Notes: a model not told the origin generated them from the letters alone. A stretch of 64,000 nt of DNA from Apoda limacodes (GCA_946406115.1 OX291551.1:4340001-4404000); one strand, 5' to 3'. Counted from the first letter of the stretch, positions 52,835 through 63,804 are shown. Numbers and translations: made by a program.

Positions 52835-53060
52835 TTTTACTAAAACTGTTTCCTGTACGTAAGAGATATTTTTTAGTGTTTTTTTTTAAGTTTATATTTA
52901 ATTCTTTATAATTAATTCAAGTTGTAATAATAAATGTTAATTAACATACTGACGAGCGTGACTTCCTCCGCGTATAAAAAAAAATTTGCTAAATCTAGAT
53001 AAGTAGAAGAGTCGTTTTTAAAACTAGTTAAAATGTTCAAGCGAATCAAGCGTTTTTGAA
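52835..53060. repeat. intron 3 duplication, piece 2 (partner 57480-57670)
   Basis: ACTAAAACTGTTTCC, GTTAATTAACATACTGACGAG, CGACTTCCT-like and TTTTAAAACTAGTTAA blocks recur in order at 57480-57670. With piece 1 this suggests one duplicated segment of over 2 kb, later split by different insertions in each copy. Confidence 0.75.
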
Positions 53061-53154
53061 TTAATGAGCGAACCTTATCATGCAACTTAATTGAGGATGC
53101 ATGCACGGAAGTACGGGTAACCACTTATGAAGCACATCATACTTAATAGTAGTA

Positions 53155-53525
53155 TTATCCTACTACTATTACAAATGTGAAAGTTTGTTTGGATGGATGT
53201 ATGTTACTCTTTTACGCTTCAACCACTGGACGGATCGTGATGAAACTTGGCATACATATAGGTTAGGGCCTGGAATAGCATATAGGCTACTTTTACTTTT
53301 ATCCCGAAATTCGCGTGGGAATAACTATAACTGAGCTTAAACGAACTGTAGCAATATATCAAACTTCATTAGTGTAATTAAGGAGTTAATTACAGTCGCC
53401 GGTAACCGAATTTATAGGGTGGGCTAATTAAGTCGTAAATTACAGTATTAATACTGAGATTAAATAAAGGAGTCCCACGCCGATAACCGAATTTAGGGCG
53501 GGCGGAGCCGCTGGCAAAGTCTAGT
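53155..53525 (+). repeat. ATTATAAATG...GCAAAAGCTAGT repeat
   Basis: Starts TACTACTATTACAAATGTG, ends GGCGGAGCCGCTGGCAAAG-TCTAGT. The 3' region is partly doubled (GATAACCGAATTTA-type block at 53400 and again at 53478). Confidence 0.8.
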
Positions 53526-55200
53526 ACGTTATACAATAACTTTGAGTAGATGGTTATTTCATTTGAATCTTAGACCACAGTATACATTTTAATTTGCAAA
53601 GTTATAATGTCGATATCCGAAATTTTGTATTTAATTGTTTATTTACTTTTACTTCAAAAAATCTATCTGAGGCCTGACTATTGTGCCTTATAGATATAAT
53701 CTTGAATTCGAGATATGTTTTATTGATTGATTGACACAAAAACCCCTCTTGCGACCCCTCTTTTTTTACAAAAAGTTGACTATATGATTCCTGATTTTAA
53801 TGACTTTTATGACTCCCCTAAAAAGAGGGATGTTTCCCTATAATTTCCCATTTTAATGATCGATTGAGTCCATCGTTACCAGCAATGTATGTACCGAACA
53901 TTTTTTTTTTGAGACTTTTTTTTTTTTTAAGAAATTCCCTCAAATCAAAACTATTTATTAAGTAGTCAGCTTATATCACTAATTATAACTTCTCATTCCA
54001 CTTTCTGAGCGACATCTCATCTCTACTGCTGCCGAAAACTCGATGCATGTCGACCATTAGCGTACGATCGAGAGATTCTAAGATACCAACAAAACTACAT
54101 ATTTGCAAATTATATCCTCCATGTTTTTTCAACATATCTAGTTTAAACTAGTCTAAAACAGTTACCGCGATTAACTAGCCATGAGTAAATCCATTAAACA
54201 TATCTCGAATTCGAAATTACCTCTATCAGCAAGAGAATCAGGCCCCTGGCCTTTGTGTAATGTTTATGAGTAAGACATAAAAACCAGAGGCTTAAACTTT
54301 CAATGACGAAAAATATGATGAATATTGAGACATGACAATAATGAATAAACAATCAGACCTTTGCTTTCTATATAAGTTAGAATAAGGATTGTTTTAACTA
54401 TCTATCTGGATAGTTTTGTTTTTTTTTTAAAACTAGGGTGGCGAAGAAGCACACAGCCTGACAGATGTGAGGGCACGGTAGTGCCCCTATACGCCACTAC
54501 GAGGCAAGCGAAGCGCTAGGGCACTACCTACTTTTTCTTGAAGCTCTCCGTCGTTTTTTTGAACCCGTGCGCGTTTTGCGTACTTCTTGAAGTCCTAGAA
54601 AGCTGAAATTTAGTATATAAGCTATTATTAAAACTTAACCCCTTAAACTAGGGGATGGAAGTTCGTATGAGACTTTCGCAAATTTTGATGCTAGAGGTCT
54701 GAAAATCGATATAGGGACCCTCCACCCTTTATATTAGAAGATGCAATTTTGTATGGCTTTTCCCATACAAACTTAATTTCATGCTTGAGATCTAAATATT
54801 ATACAAGGACACAGACTTCTAATTACAAATAAAAAACTGTGTTTCAGGTTTATGAAAAAAAAACCTCCATTAACCCATTAAATTAGGGTATAAAAGTGTA
54901 TATGGAGCTTTCGTTAGGTTTCAGAGGATTACTACATTATTAAACTTATATTATACGAACAAAATAACAATACTTATGTACTTCGTTAAAAATTAAAATG
55001 TGGTGACAAGTATTTACAAAAGAAAACTTCTATGGTGATGGAAAGTTGTTGTAAGATGAAAATCGTAATAAGCTGTATCAGAGATCTGTACTGAGGCAGC
55101 TTGTGAATATTTTGATGTTTAGTCATGTTGGCGCGGACTATCACTTCAGTAACGGTAATCTATCGCATTTATTACTTCATATTGGTATGTTGATGGTAAG
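53526..55200. other. intron 3, no gene; scattered repeats
   Basis: 53720-53880 contains a sequence (TGACTCCCCTAAAAAG-AGGGATGTTTCCC) repeated inverted at 61035-61115. At 54430-54545 there is a GC-richer block (GGCACGGTAGTGCCCC is a small hairpin). No coding support. Confidence 0.4.
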
Positions 55201-55598
55201 CAGCGTAGCCAGATATTTTTTTTGCCAAGTCGGTTTTTGGAATTTTTTAGTAAAAAAAGCGGGATTCTTTCGTCGAAAGCGGGACTTAGTATAAAAAACG
55301 TTTATAATAAAAAGTGTCTGAATATTTATCCTTTTATTGGAGTTCAAATACCGTTTACGTGACAATAGATAGGTACCGAGTAAAAATTTCTATAGAAAAT
55401 GTATTTTAATTATTGTTCAGTCCACACTTAAGTGTTGTCTGTGCCACCCGGCCGCGCTTTCTTAGTACGCTGTACGCACGGTCGAGTTATTTCCGAAAAG
55501 CGGGATTGAGCCTGTCCTCAATTTGTCCTGTCGGGGACAATTAATTTTGATTTAAAAATCGGGACGTCCCGCCAAAATAGGGACGTCTGGCAACGCTG
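55201..55598. repeat. 398-bp hAT-like MITE
   Basis: It starts CAGCGTAGCCAGA and ends with the inverse TCTGGCAACGCTG (one mismatch). The flanking 8-mers ATGGTAAG (55193-55200) and ATGTTCAG (55599-55606) agree at six of eight positions, as an old 8-bp target duplication would. CAG-starting TIRs and 8-bp duplications point to the hAT superfamily. The interior repeats GCGGGAT and GGGACGTCCCG motifs. No transposase. Confidence 0.7.
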
Positions 55599-55831
55599 AT
55601 GTTCAGATATAAAATTATTATAAAAAAGTGTTTTTCGCATCACGTCCCGGAACTATCTTGATTCTCAGAAATAACTTGTTCTTGTGAAAAAAAAAGTGCT
55701 TCGCTAATTTCTGTATACGAGTATTGTAAATGATGATGATATGATGCATATCTAATTGTTTGTGTTAATTGGAATCATATTACTAAAAATAGGCACAATA
55801 TTATATGATATCTATACATATAATGTATTTC
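55599..55831. other. intron 3, no recognised feature
   Basis: AT-rich, nothing identified. Confidence 0.4.
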
Positions 55832-56083
55832 GATTATTTTTTTCGCATATGAAATACCTTAAACTAATCTAATATTTATTTTGCTGCCTACATGTATATA
55901 TCTAGGCAACATTCAACATTGATTGGATTGGAAAGTTTCTGATTTTACTTTTTACCTGACCTGTCTTTTTAGCGAAATTTTAGTTAAGACTTGCTTTTCT
56001 TCCGATTGATAAATGCCGTGATGCAAAAACAAAGATCTGGCAGTATTAATCAGGAATTGAAACCGTCTAAAGCTCCGTTTCAC
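55832..56083. repeat. intron 3 duplication, piece 1 copy
   Basis: Partner of 50905-51150; cut at the right by the LINE tail that follows. Confidence 0.85.
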
Positions 56084-56089
56084 CCCTTT

Positions 56090-56362
56090 AGGAGGTTTTT
56101 TTTTTTTTTTTTTTTAATACCACTAAGGTGGCAAACAAGCTTACGGTCCGCCTGATGGTGAGCGGTCACCGTAGCCTATGGACGCTTCACCAGAGGTTGA
56201 ACTCGCGCGTTGCCGACCCTTCAGAAATCTAAGGCCTGGGAACTTATTCCACAACCCAAGCGTTTGCGGGAGAAAGTTTCTCTGAAACCGCACTGTACGC
56301 GACCGTTTCGGTTCTAAAGTGTGAGAATGAATTCCCTGCCGATGGCGAGCGAGATCCTACAT
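56090..56362 (-). mobile_element. Daphne/Jockey-like LINE 3' end
   Basis: A T-run (56097-56115) and AATACCACTAAGGTGGC match the end of the reference copy, followed by CGGTCACCGTAGCCTATGG and TCTCTGAAACCGCACTGTACG. It has a deletion of about 65 bp in the coding part and is truncated at GGCGAGCGAGATC. Confidence 0.85.
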
Positions 56363-56935
56363 CATAAAAGCTATATGTGTGCCAAATGTCTGCTCGATCC
56401 GTCCATTGGTTGGAGCTGTGCGTTGATAGATCAGTCAGTCAGTAACGTTTGCCTTTTATATATACAATTATTTATTTTATTTAGTATTTATTTATAAATA
56501 ATTCTTGAATACTCTCCGATCTCCTAGTGTCTGGGCCCCAAACAGCTCTGTGTTGATGTGTCATTAAATCAGTCAGTCTGACTGACTCAGTTTCTTGTTT
56601 TGTATATAAATAAATAAATAAAAAAGCCTTTTATTTCTTACAAAAAAGAAAATAGTATAGAGTAATAGAGCATGAATTTATATATTATGTTTAAATCCTA
56701 ATTTTTTGATTAAATACAAAATTCTTGTAATATGTACAATGTGGAAAATAAAAAAGTACTTAACCTTATATAAAGCTTAAACTACAAAATCCTTATTTTA
56801 AATTTGTGGTTAATATCTAAAGTGTGAAAATCTAAAGTAATGTATAATATAGTAATATTTGAATTTAAAATTAACTAGTATTTTTATTACAATAGTTGAT
56901 GTACTGAACATATTTGTGCTTATATGTAAGAAACC
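56363..56935. other. intron 3, repeat scraps
   Basis: 56385-56460 and 56540-56600 (GTGCGTTGATAGATCAGTCAG-TCAG) resemble the unit of the satellite at 15300-15735. The rest is AT-rich. Confidence 0.4.
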
Positions 56936-57335
56936 CTCTTAGTTGAGGGTAAAGGCCTCCTCCAGTAAAGTCCATTTGTCTCTATCATTAGCTTCTTTCA
57001 TCCAATTTTTGGCCGCAATACGCACCATGTCGTCTGTCCATCTCGTTGTAGGTCTACCTTTCCTTCTATTTCCTCTAGGTCCTGTCCATGACGTCAGTCT
57101 TATAGTCCAGCGATCGTCGGCCATTCTGGCTACGTGTCCTGCCCACAGCTATTTTAATTTTTGGGCGTGGCAAAGAGCATCATTAACCTTGGTTTTTTGC
57201 CTTTGTTCACGTGACGGATTTTATGGATTTTTCTAATGTTCATCATACTTCTTTCCATGCTTCGCTGACACGACGTGATTTTATTTTTTATTCGTCGGGT
57301 GAATTTCCACGTTTGGCAACCGTAGGTAGGACAGT
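56936..57335 (-). mobile_element. RTE-type LINE C terminus
   Basis: The last 60 codons are open on the - strand: MADDRWTIRLTSWTGPRGNR, RKGRPTTRWTDDMVRIAAKN, then DRDKWTLLEEAFTLN. GRPTTRWTDDxVRIAGxNW is the classical C-terminal block of RTE reverse transcriptases. Upstream, QRSMERSMMNIRKI and GQDT can be read in broken frames, as in RTE. Only the C-terminal fifth is present. Confidence 0.85.
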
Positions 57336-57479
57336 GAGTGTTTTATGATATATTTTAAACCGAAAATTTCATTAATACATTATTAAAATATGTTTAATTA
57401 ACACATCTAAATATTTCAATGACATTTTGCTATTTTTATCATTTACAGTGAATGACTATACTACTATAGACTATACGTT

Positions 57480-57670
57480 ATTTTAACTAAAACTGTTTCC
57501 AGTACCTAAGAGATATTTTATTATTAACTTCTAGTTGTAATAATTAATGATGTCAGGTGTGTTTAATGATCCGTTAATTAACATACTGACGAGTGCGACT
57601 TCCTTCGCGAATAAAAAAAATATATTAAATCTAGAAAATAAAGAGTAGTTTTTAGATCTAGTTAATATCC
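57480..57670. repeat. intron 3 duplication, piece 2 copy
   Basis: Partner of 52835-53060, with a roughly 35-bp extra segment (GATGTCAGGTGTGTTTAATG). Confidence 0.75.
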
Positions 57671-57675
57671 TATCA

Positions 57676-57730
57676 TGTTTTAACCGACTTCCTAAAAAAG
57701 GAAGAGGTTCTCAATTCGTCTGTACGCTCT
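57676..57730. repeat. GAGGTTCT-type repeat scrap
   Basis: TTTTAACCGACTTCC and GGAAGAGGTTCTCAATTCG: one arm of the family seen as a hairpin at 47195-47300. Confidence 0.6.
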
Positions 57731-57847
57731 CTTCTTCTTTCTTCTTCTTGCATCTTTGCAGATTGAGAACAGAAAAAATTGTATCAATTTAGACAACCTT
57801 ATTTCTAAGTAAGTTTTGCTGTGGATGAGAAGAACAAAATATTTTAA

Positions 57848-60215
57848 TTTTTTTTTTTTTTTTTTAATACCACTAAGGTGGCAAACAAGCTTACGGCCCG
57901 CCTGATGGTAAGCGGTCACCGTAGCCTATGGACGCTTGCAACACCAGGGGTATCACTTGCGCGTTGCCGACCCTTCAGAAATCTAATAACTTCTTTCTTG
58001 AAGAACTCCATACTGTAGTCCTTGCAGAAAACCTTGGCAGGGAGCTCATTCCACAACTTGAGCGTTCGCGGGAGGAAGTTTCTCTGAAACCGCACTGTAC
58101 GCGCTGTAAAGTGTGAGAATGAATTCCCTGCCGATGGCGAGCGGTGCGATGGTAGAAAGTAGCCGTGGGCATCATTTCGAACAATTCCTCAGAACACAAC
58201 CCATTGTACAAGCGGTAGAACACACACAGTGAGGCAAAGTCTCTCCTCAGACTTAAGGGCTCGATACCGCAAGTGAGTTTGGAATCGTCGACAATTCTCA
58301 CAGCCCGTCGTTGAACCGAGTCAAAAGGGCCAAGCTGGTATCCGGGTGCACCTGCCCAGAGATGGCAGCAGTACTCCATATGGGGCTGAACCTGCGACTT
58401 GTAAAGTAACAACCTTTGCCCCGACGTGAAGTACTGCTTCGCTCTGTTGAGTACACCAAGTTTTTTGGACGCCAGCTTCACCTTATCTTGTAAATGATCT
58501 CGGAACTGAACATTACTGGAGATGTCGACACCAAGGATCCCAATGCTCTTGGAGATGAAGAGGGGAGTGTTCTGGAATTGTGGGACCACAGTGAATGGAG
58601 TTTTCTTAGCGGTGAACGCGCACACTTGCGTCTTTGTAGGGTTGAATCGGACCAAGTTTACCCGTCCCCAGTCAGAGACCTGGGACAGTGTGGTCTCGAT
58701 TTGAGACACAAGTTCTCCGCGGTTTTCCTCCACAACGGAACGAGGGATGTTTGCACGACCCGTGTAAAAAGCGTCTCCAGTACTGTCATCTGCATAGCAA
58801 TGTTTGTTGTTGATGTCCAACATGTCATTGATATGCAGTAGAAACAGCGTAGGAGACAGCACAGAGCCTTGCGGGACACCAGCATTAATGTCCATGCTAT
58901 CAGAGCAACTACCGTCAACTACGGTTCGTATGCGTCTGCCGGACAAAAAGCTAGCCACCCATTTGCACAAACCCTCGGGCACTAAGTAAAATGGCAACTT
59001 CGATAGAAGACCGCGGTGCCAGACCCGATCGAACACCTTCGCTATGTCCAGGCTACATGCCAATGCCTCCCCCTGACTCTCAATGGCTAGTGCCCATCGG
59101 TGTGTGAGATACACTAAAAAGGTCACCAGTCGAGCGACCGTGGCGCAAGCCATATTGACGGTCACTGACCAGATCGTGTACTTCTAGGTATCTTAGAAGC
59201 TGTGTGTTGATCACACGCTCCATCACCTTAGAGAGGAGAGAGGTAATAGCGATAGGCCTGTAATTCGATGGATCTGATCTATCGCCCTTTTTGGGCACCG
59301 GGTGCACATTCGCAGTCTTCCATGAAGACGGAAATTGCCTAGTGTGGTAGGAAAGCGCGAAGAGGCGCGTGAGCACAGGACATAACTCAGGAGCACACTG
59401 CTTAAGCACCACTGCTGGTATACCGTCTGGCCCACTCGACTTATGAACGTCTAGAGAAAGCAACGCCCGCCTGACCTCCCGCTGCGTTATGGAGATTTCC
59501 GGCATGGTCTTACCGCACCACGGTATAGTAGGTGGTACAGCGCCTTCATCGTTCATATTCGAGTTCGAGGCAAAGAGACTGCCCAGTAGATCGGCTTTCT
59601 CTTTAGCACTATGGGCCAAGTCACCATCGGTCTTTCGCAGTGGTGGTAACGACGACTGGCAGAAGTTCCCTTCGGCAGCTTTGGCAAGCGACCAGAAAGC
59701 ACGACTCCCAGAAGGATAGCTCGCAAGTCGCCTACCTATTTTGCCGATGAATTGGAATTTTGCTCTGGCAGTTGCTTTCTTACTGAACCTCGAGGCAGCA
59801 TTTAATTTGCGTTTTAAGTCAGAAATATTCGGATCCTTATTAAAACGAGCCGTGGTCCAAGCCTCATATGCATTTTGCTTAAGAATTTTAGCTTTTCTGC
59901 AAGACCTATTAAACCACGGTCGTTTTTTGACGCCGGCAGCTACTCGCGGGTTAGGAATATAGCATTCCATACCAGCAAGGATTGTCTCAGTGACTGCGGC
60001 TGCGCAGACGTCAGGATCTTCTGAGTTAAAGCAGATCTGCCTCCACGGGTACGATGCGTAAAATTCTCGTAATCCATCCCAGTCTGCCGACTTATAGTGC
60101 CACACTCGACGCCAATTAGTTGGCCCAGAAGGATCAGGTTGTGTGCATGACACTTGACTCCGAACGAGACAGTGGTCTGAGGAGCCAAGAGGCGCATCCA
60201 CTGAGCCTACCCGCG
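57848..60215 (-). mobile_element. Daphne/Jockey-like LINE, best copy (5'-truncated)
   Basis: The 3' end is an A-run (T-run 57848-57865) preceded by a short UTR. The coding part runs to about 60215, where similarity to the copy at 37541-39045 (DASLGSSDHCLV) begins, so the endonuclease is missing. Order on the - strand: linker with PWFNRSC, RT, C-terminal region. At least eight other fragments in the window belong to this family: 3550, 17125, 24230, 37541, 41155, 41560, 42478, 49485 and 56090, plus 61365. I assign Daphne/Jockey from overall wording; a phylogeny could shift this. Intron 3. Confidence 0.9.
57975..60215 (-). pseudogene. LINE reverse transcriptase, single frameshift
   Basis: Two overlapping frames (59080-60306 and 57975-59165) cover one RT. 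The first holds DVCAAAVTETILAGMEC, KKRPWFNRSC, LDVHKSSGPDGIPAVVLK, PVPKKGDRSDPSNYRPI and YGLRHGRSTGDL. The second holds LVYLTHRWALAIESQG, CSLDIAKVFDRVWH (motif A), INAGVPQGSVLSPTLF (motif B), CYADDS (motif C, both Asp) and SIGILGVDIS. The break lies at GGTGACC-TTTTT-AGTGTATC (about 59121-59130), where one extra T explains the shift. Catalytic Asp residues are all kept; AFD has become VFD. C-terminal CCHLWAGAP, SVQRRAVRI are intact. The ORF's first 30 codons (MDHVALAHAK) lie outside the LINE and are not part of it. Confidence 0.88.
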
Positions 60216-61114
60216 CTGTACGAACCTTTACAGTGTAACCTTTGCCGCACAGGTGCCGGCCGAACATCAACAGTGCTTTGGCGTGAGCTAGTGCGACATG
60301 GTCCATGAGATCTCAGGCCGCGAGAAGCTACCGTAACAAATGCGATTACAATTTCTAACATTTTATGCCATTGCAAATTTTGTCAATTCGACGTACAAGA
60401 AGAAAAAAATTTGACATTTTAATTTTTATAGTTCCGTAACAAATCCGAACCTTATGCGAACCGTATGTCGTCAGTAGAAATTTCAGACAAGGGTTCAACC
60501 CCCCCTTAGAATTCGATTTTCCTTATTATTCTTTAAAAGTCTTATAGTCATTACATATAGATTAGCCTCATCAATAAACGCCCAAGAAACAGTAAGTCAA
60601 TTAATTTTAAGAAGAACACGATTATAATAATTATATAAATAAACTTTGTCTTTCAATTTGCGTTATTGCTACCGAAATATTTCGCGCCCGCTGCGCTCGC
60701 GTTTTCGTCTGCTTGTATCCCATCCCGCCCTCAGACTTTCTATGTAGAGGGATCCCTTATGGAGCGTTCTTTCTCTATTGCACTATCACATTAACTAACT
60801 CTATTATACTTGTTACACTACTCTAGTTTGTTTATGGCGAAAATATAGGTATATTGCAATAAACTTATGGTCTTTTTCAATCAAAAACGGTAATTCCTTT
60901 CGTCACTAGTTTCCTTCAAACTTCGCCGTCTCTCACTCAGCTGATCAGCGCGTCTAGAAGGCCTTTTCGTACTCAATACACATAAGCTACAATTACCACA
61001 AATTGTATTTTTACAAAAAAATACAAACCGATCATTAAGTGGGAAATTATAGGGAAACACCTCTTATTTTAGGGGAGTCATAAAAGTTATTAAAATGGAG
61101 AATCATATGGATTC
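60216..61114. other. intron 3, no recognised feature
   Basis: 60216-60360 is GC-richer and open on the - strand (HAKALLMFGRHLCGKGY), but has no family resemblance. 61035-61114 is the inverted partner of 53790-53870. Confidence 0.35.
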
Positions 61115-61364
61115 CTTTTTAAAAAAAAAACCGGCCAAGTGCGTGTCGGACTCGCGCACGAAGGGTAACGTACCATTATCTATAAAAATTAAATGTTTTT
61201 TTTATTTTTCAATTTGAGTTGATTGAATGAAAAGTAAATTGCGGTTTACGATTTATGACGAATTAAAAAAATACTACTTACTAAATCTCAACAGTGCAAG
61301 CCATATGGTCTCGTCATTACATGGACATGGAAGTGTTTTTGGTGGGATAATAATTGTTCAGCAT
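61115..61364 (-). repeat. GGTTCCGTAC-type repeat, 3' fragment
   Basis: An A-run, then ACCGGCCAAGTGCGTGTCGG-ACTCGCGCACGAAGGG is the family end. Further right, GCCATATGGTCTCGTC and GTGTTTTTGGTGGGATAAT also occur near 26130-26185. Confidence 0.7.
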
Positions 61365-61500
61365 TCTCGCGCGTTGCCGACCTTTTCAAAAACTAATGAA
61401 TCCTGGCTTAAAGATCCGTATCCCTAGAGAAAACTAAGGCAGGTAGTTAATTTATTTTACAAAATTAACAAAATCATTTGCAGCAGGAAGTTCTTTTGAA
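61365..61500 (-). mobile_element. Daphne/Jockey-like LINE C-terminal scrap
   Basis: CTCGCGCGTTGCCGACC and GCAGGAAGTTCTTTTGAAACTGC match the family, with an internal gap. It lies only 37 bases before the last aminoacylase exon. Confidence 0.65.
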
Positions 61501-61537
61501 ACTGCACCACATAACACCCAAATAATCTTAATTTCAG

Positions 61538-61856
61538 AGGCATAACCATCGAACCTATCGTATGTCCAGCCAAGACCGACATGCTGGTGATCCGTAACAA
61601 GGGGATCCCTGCCTTCGGCTTCTCTACGAAGTCTCACACCATCTCCCGAATCCATGGCGCCAACGAGTACCTGAACGCAAAGGTTTTACTGAAGGGTATC
61701 GACATTTACGCTGAAATTATCAAAAACCTTGGGAATAAGGAGTTGAGGATCAAACGCTCTGCTGTTCAGGGTAGCAAGCCCAATACTGGTCACAGTTTGA
61801 TAGTTAATTTTGTTTTCATTTGTCTTGTATGTAATATGATTTTATTTATTTATTAA
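61538..61856 (+). CDS. aminoacylase-1-like, last exon (C terminus, GPI-like tail)
   Basis: Acceptor AATCTTAATTTCAG ends at 61537; the first base completes a codon begun in the previous exon (phase 2). Then 105 codons to TAA: GITIEPIVCPAKTD, VIRNKGIPAFGFSTKSHTIS, RIHGANEYLNAKVLLKGIDI, YAEIIKNLGNKEL. GIPAFGFS matches the GVPALGFS of aminoacylase-1, and IHGANEYL takes the place of LHDHDERL, keeping the zinc-binding His. The usual ATDNRY is changed to KTDMLV. After NKEL comes a spacer with small residues (QGSKPNTGHS) and a hydrophobic end LIVNFVFICLVCNMILFIY, the layout of a GPI-anchor signal. ATTAAA at 61852-61857 overlaps the stop and could serve as poly(A) signal. Alternatively the tail is read-through into intron, and a short last exon lies further on. 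Confidence 0.85.
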
Positions 61857-62305
61857 AGGGGACGAAATAATCACTATTATTATAAATTATAAATTGTGAA
61901 AGTTTATACTTAGAGGTTTTTAATACTATAAGATAGCAAACAAGCCTACGGTCCACATGATATTAAAAATTAAAATGAATATAAAACCCAAAAAAATGGT
62001 TACAATTGTTACAAATTTGAAACCTTACGGTCATACAAATAAACATTTAAAATTTATAATTGGATAGGTAAAAGGTAGATACAATAGTTGTGGATGTTAC
62101 AGTTTAGAACATCAGCAGAGAGCGGCAATAACACAACGTTGCAGATGGTTTCAAACTCAAAATATATTTTATTCAAGTAGCCTTTAAACAGCACTTTTGA
62201 ATCGTCTGTTTAATTATTAATTTCATAAACTTTATTACCAGTTCGGAATGATTTACTACTGAGAAGAACCGACGAGAAACTAAGCAGTTAATATTTTGGT
62301 ATTTT
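61857..62305. other. downstream of the gene, no recognised feature
   Basis: Mostly AT-rich. 61930-61955 (AAACAAGCCTACGGTCCACATG) is a scrap of the LINE 3' end. Confidence 0.4.
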
Positions 62306-62612
62306 TAGGGTTCCGTACCTAAAAGGTAATTAGGAATCCTATTACTAAGGCCTCGCTGTCCGTCCGTCCGTCCGTCTGTCACCAGGCTGTATCTCATGAA
62401 CCGCTATAGTTAGACAGTTGAAATTTTCACAAAAGATGTATTTCTGTAAAAATTTCTTTTTTTTTTTTTTTCTACTTCTGACTAAAAAACAGAAAAAATA
62501 AATATTTAAGGGGGCTCCCATACAACATACGTGATTTTTTTGCTCGTTTTTGTAGATTATGGTACATAACCCTTCATGCGCGAGTCCGACTCGCACTTGG
62601 CCGATTTTTTAA
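62306..62612 (+). repeat. GGTTCCGTAC-type dispersed repeat
   Basis: Starts TTAGGGTTCCGTACCTAAAAGG, has (GTCC)n, GGGGGCTCCCATACAAC, and ends GCGCGAGTCCGACTCGCACTTGG-CCG and a T-run. Best-preserved short subfamily in the window. Confidence 0.85.
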
Positions 62613-63604
62613 ATTAATAACTAAACTGACGATTAGCAATTGCTGTGTGCTATTTGAATAAAATAGTTTGAGTTTTTATACTTTTTTAACTTCATATTAA
62701 TTAGTTAAGATAAGCAAGATCGTTTGTTGTGTTGTCATTAGTCTTTTTAAATCGGATCAACATAAAACAAGATGGATCAATATCTTAATAAAATGGACTT
62801 GTATATTGGACAGTAGATTTTGGATCAACAAAGTACTCGCCTGAAGTTGTCGCTGATTAACATTTAGCGCAAAGCTCTATATGCATATAGCATAATGTAA
62901 AGTGCACCTGCACTGTATACGTCTTTACCTCCTTAGGGTTTAAATTTTAAAAATGCCCACGAAATCTACAACATTAAATCAACCCTTCGGAATTTGTAAT
63001 TTTTATACATCCTGAGCGATTTAAACTGGGCGATAAGACAGTCAAAACAATATTTCCCACCCCCTTTTACGCTTCAAAATATCCCATAGGTATCCGGATA
63101 TAATTTTAGTTATTTAGTCATAATATGTGTAACGTTTCCTGTCTTATTTTTATAGCAACCTAAATAAGAAATGTGTGTAACTGGATGAGTGTTAGCGCCT
63201 CGCATTACGACACAGTTAACTATTGGTCCTATTTGACATCGTATAATATAGTTTATTATAAATATTTAAATAATAATTCTAATTAGTAGACGTCGAATAA
63301 AGATGAGTGAATACAATTGATATTGAATCTTTTAAAATTTCTAGGCACATATATAATAGGGCCGAAATATTTTTTTTAGTTTTTTTTTTTGGGGTGGGAG
63401 AGGAAGTATCCCCCTCTCTTTCTACCGCGAAAGTTCTGAAGTATTAACTTTTAATGTAATATAAATTGTAATGTAGCGCAATAAATGAATATTGTATTTT
63501 ACCACATAAATGATAGTACTTTTATACTGATAATAAAAGCAATTCGTGCAAAATTATTCCCTAACAATTCCAAAATATCAAAAATGCACAACGTTTATAT
63601 TCAA
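62613..63604. other. no recognised feature
   Basis: AT-rich, no gene support. Confidence 0.4.
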
Positions 63605-63640
63605 GTTTTCACTTCCGCCGGCACTCTCGGAGTGCAAGCC
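63605..63640. repeat. hairpin-tipped element end
   Basis: GTTTTCACTTCCGCCGGCAC and TCTCGGAGTGC match the left end of 29876-30197 in inverse orientation. The partner end was not found before the window edge. Confidence 0.45.
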
Positions 63641-63804
63641 GTTTTTTTAATTACGTTTTTACAAACACTTTTAAATCTGACTTTTATTTTTTGATTTGTT
63701 GAGTCCAATCACTTGCCTTTTTTTATGTTATAAATTTGCCGGAGGTGTGGTACACAGGTCACGTATTAGAGATGTTTGGTCTACATCAAAACTGCGGTAC
63801 ATAT

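Noticed and set aside
56943..57236. 97-codon + strand ORF
   Set aside because: Antisense of the RTE C-terminal block.
59489..60308. Several + strand ORFs of 60-76 codons
   Set aside because: All are antisense shadows of the LINE reverse transcriptase on the - strand.
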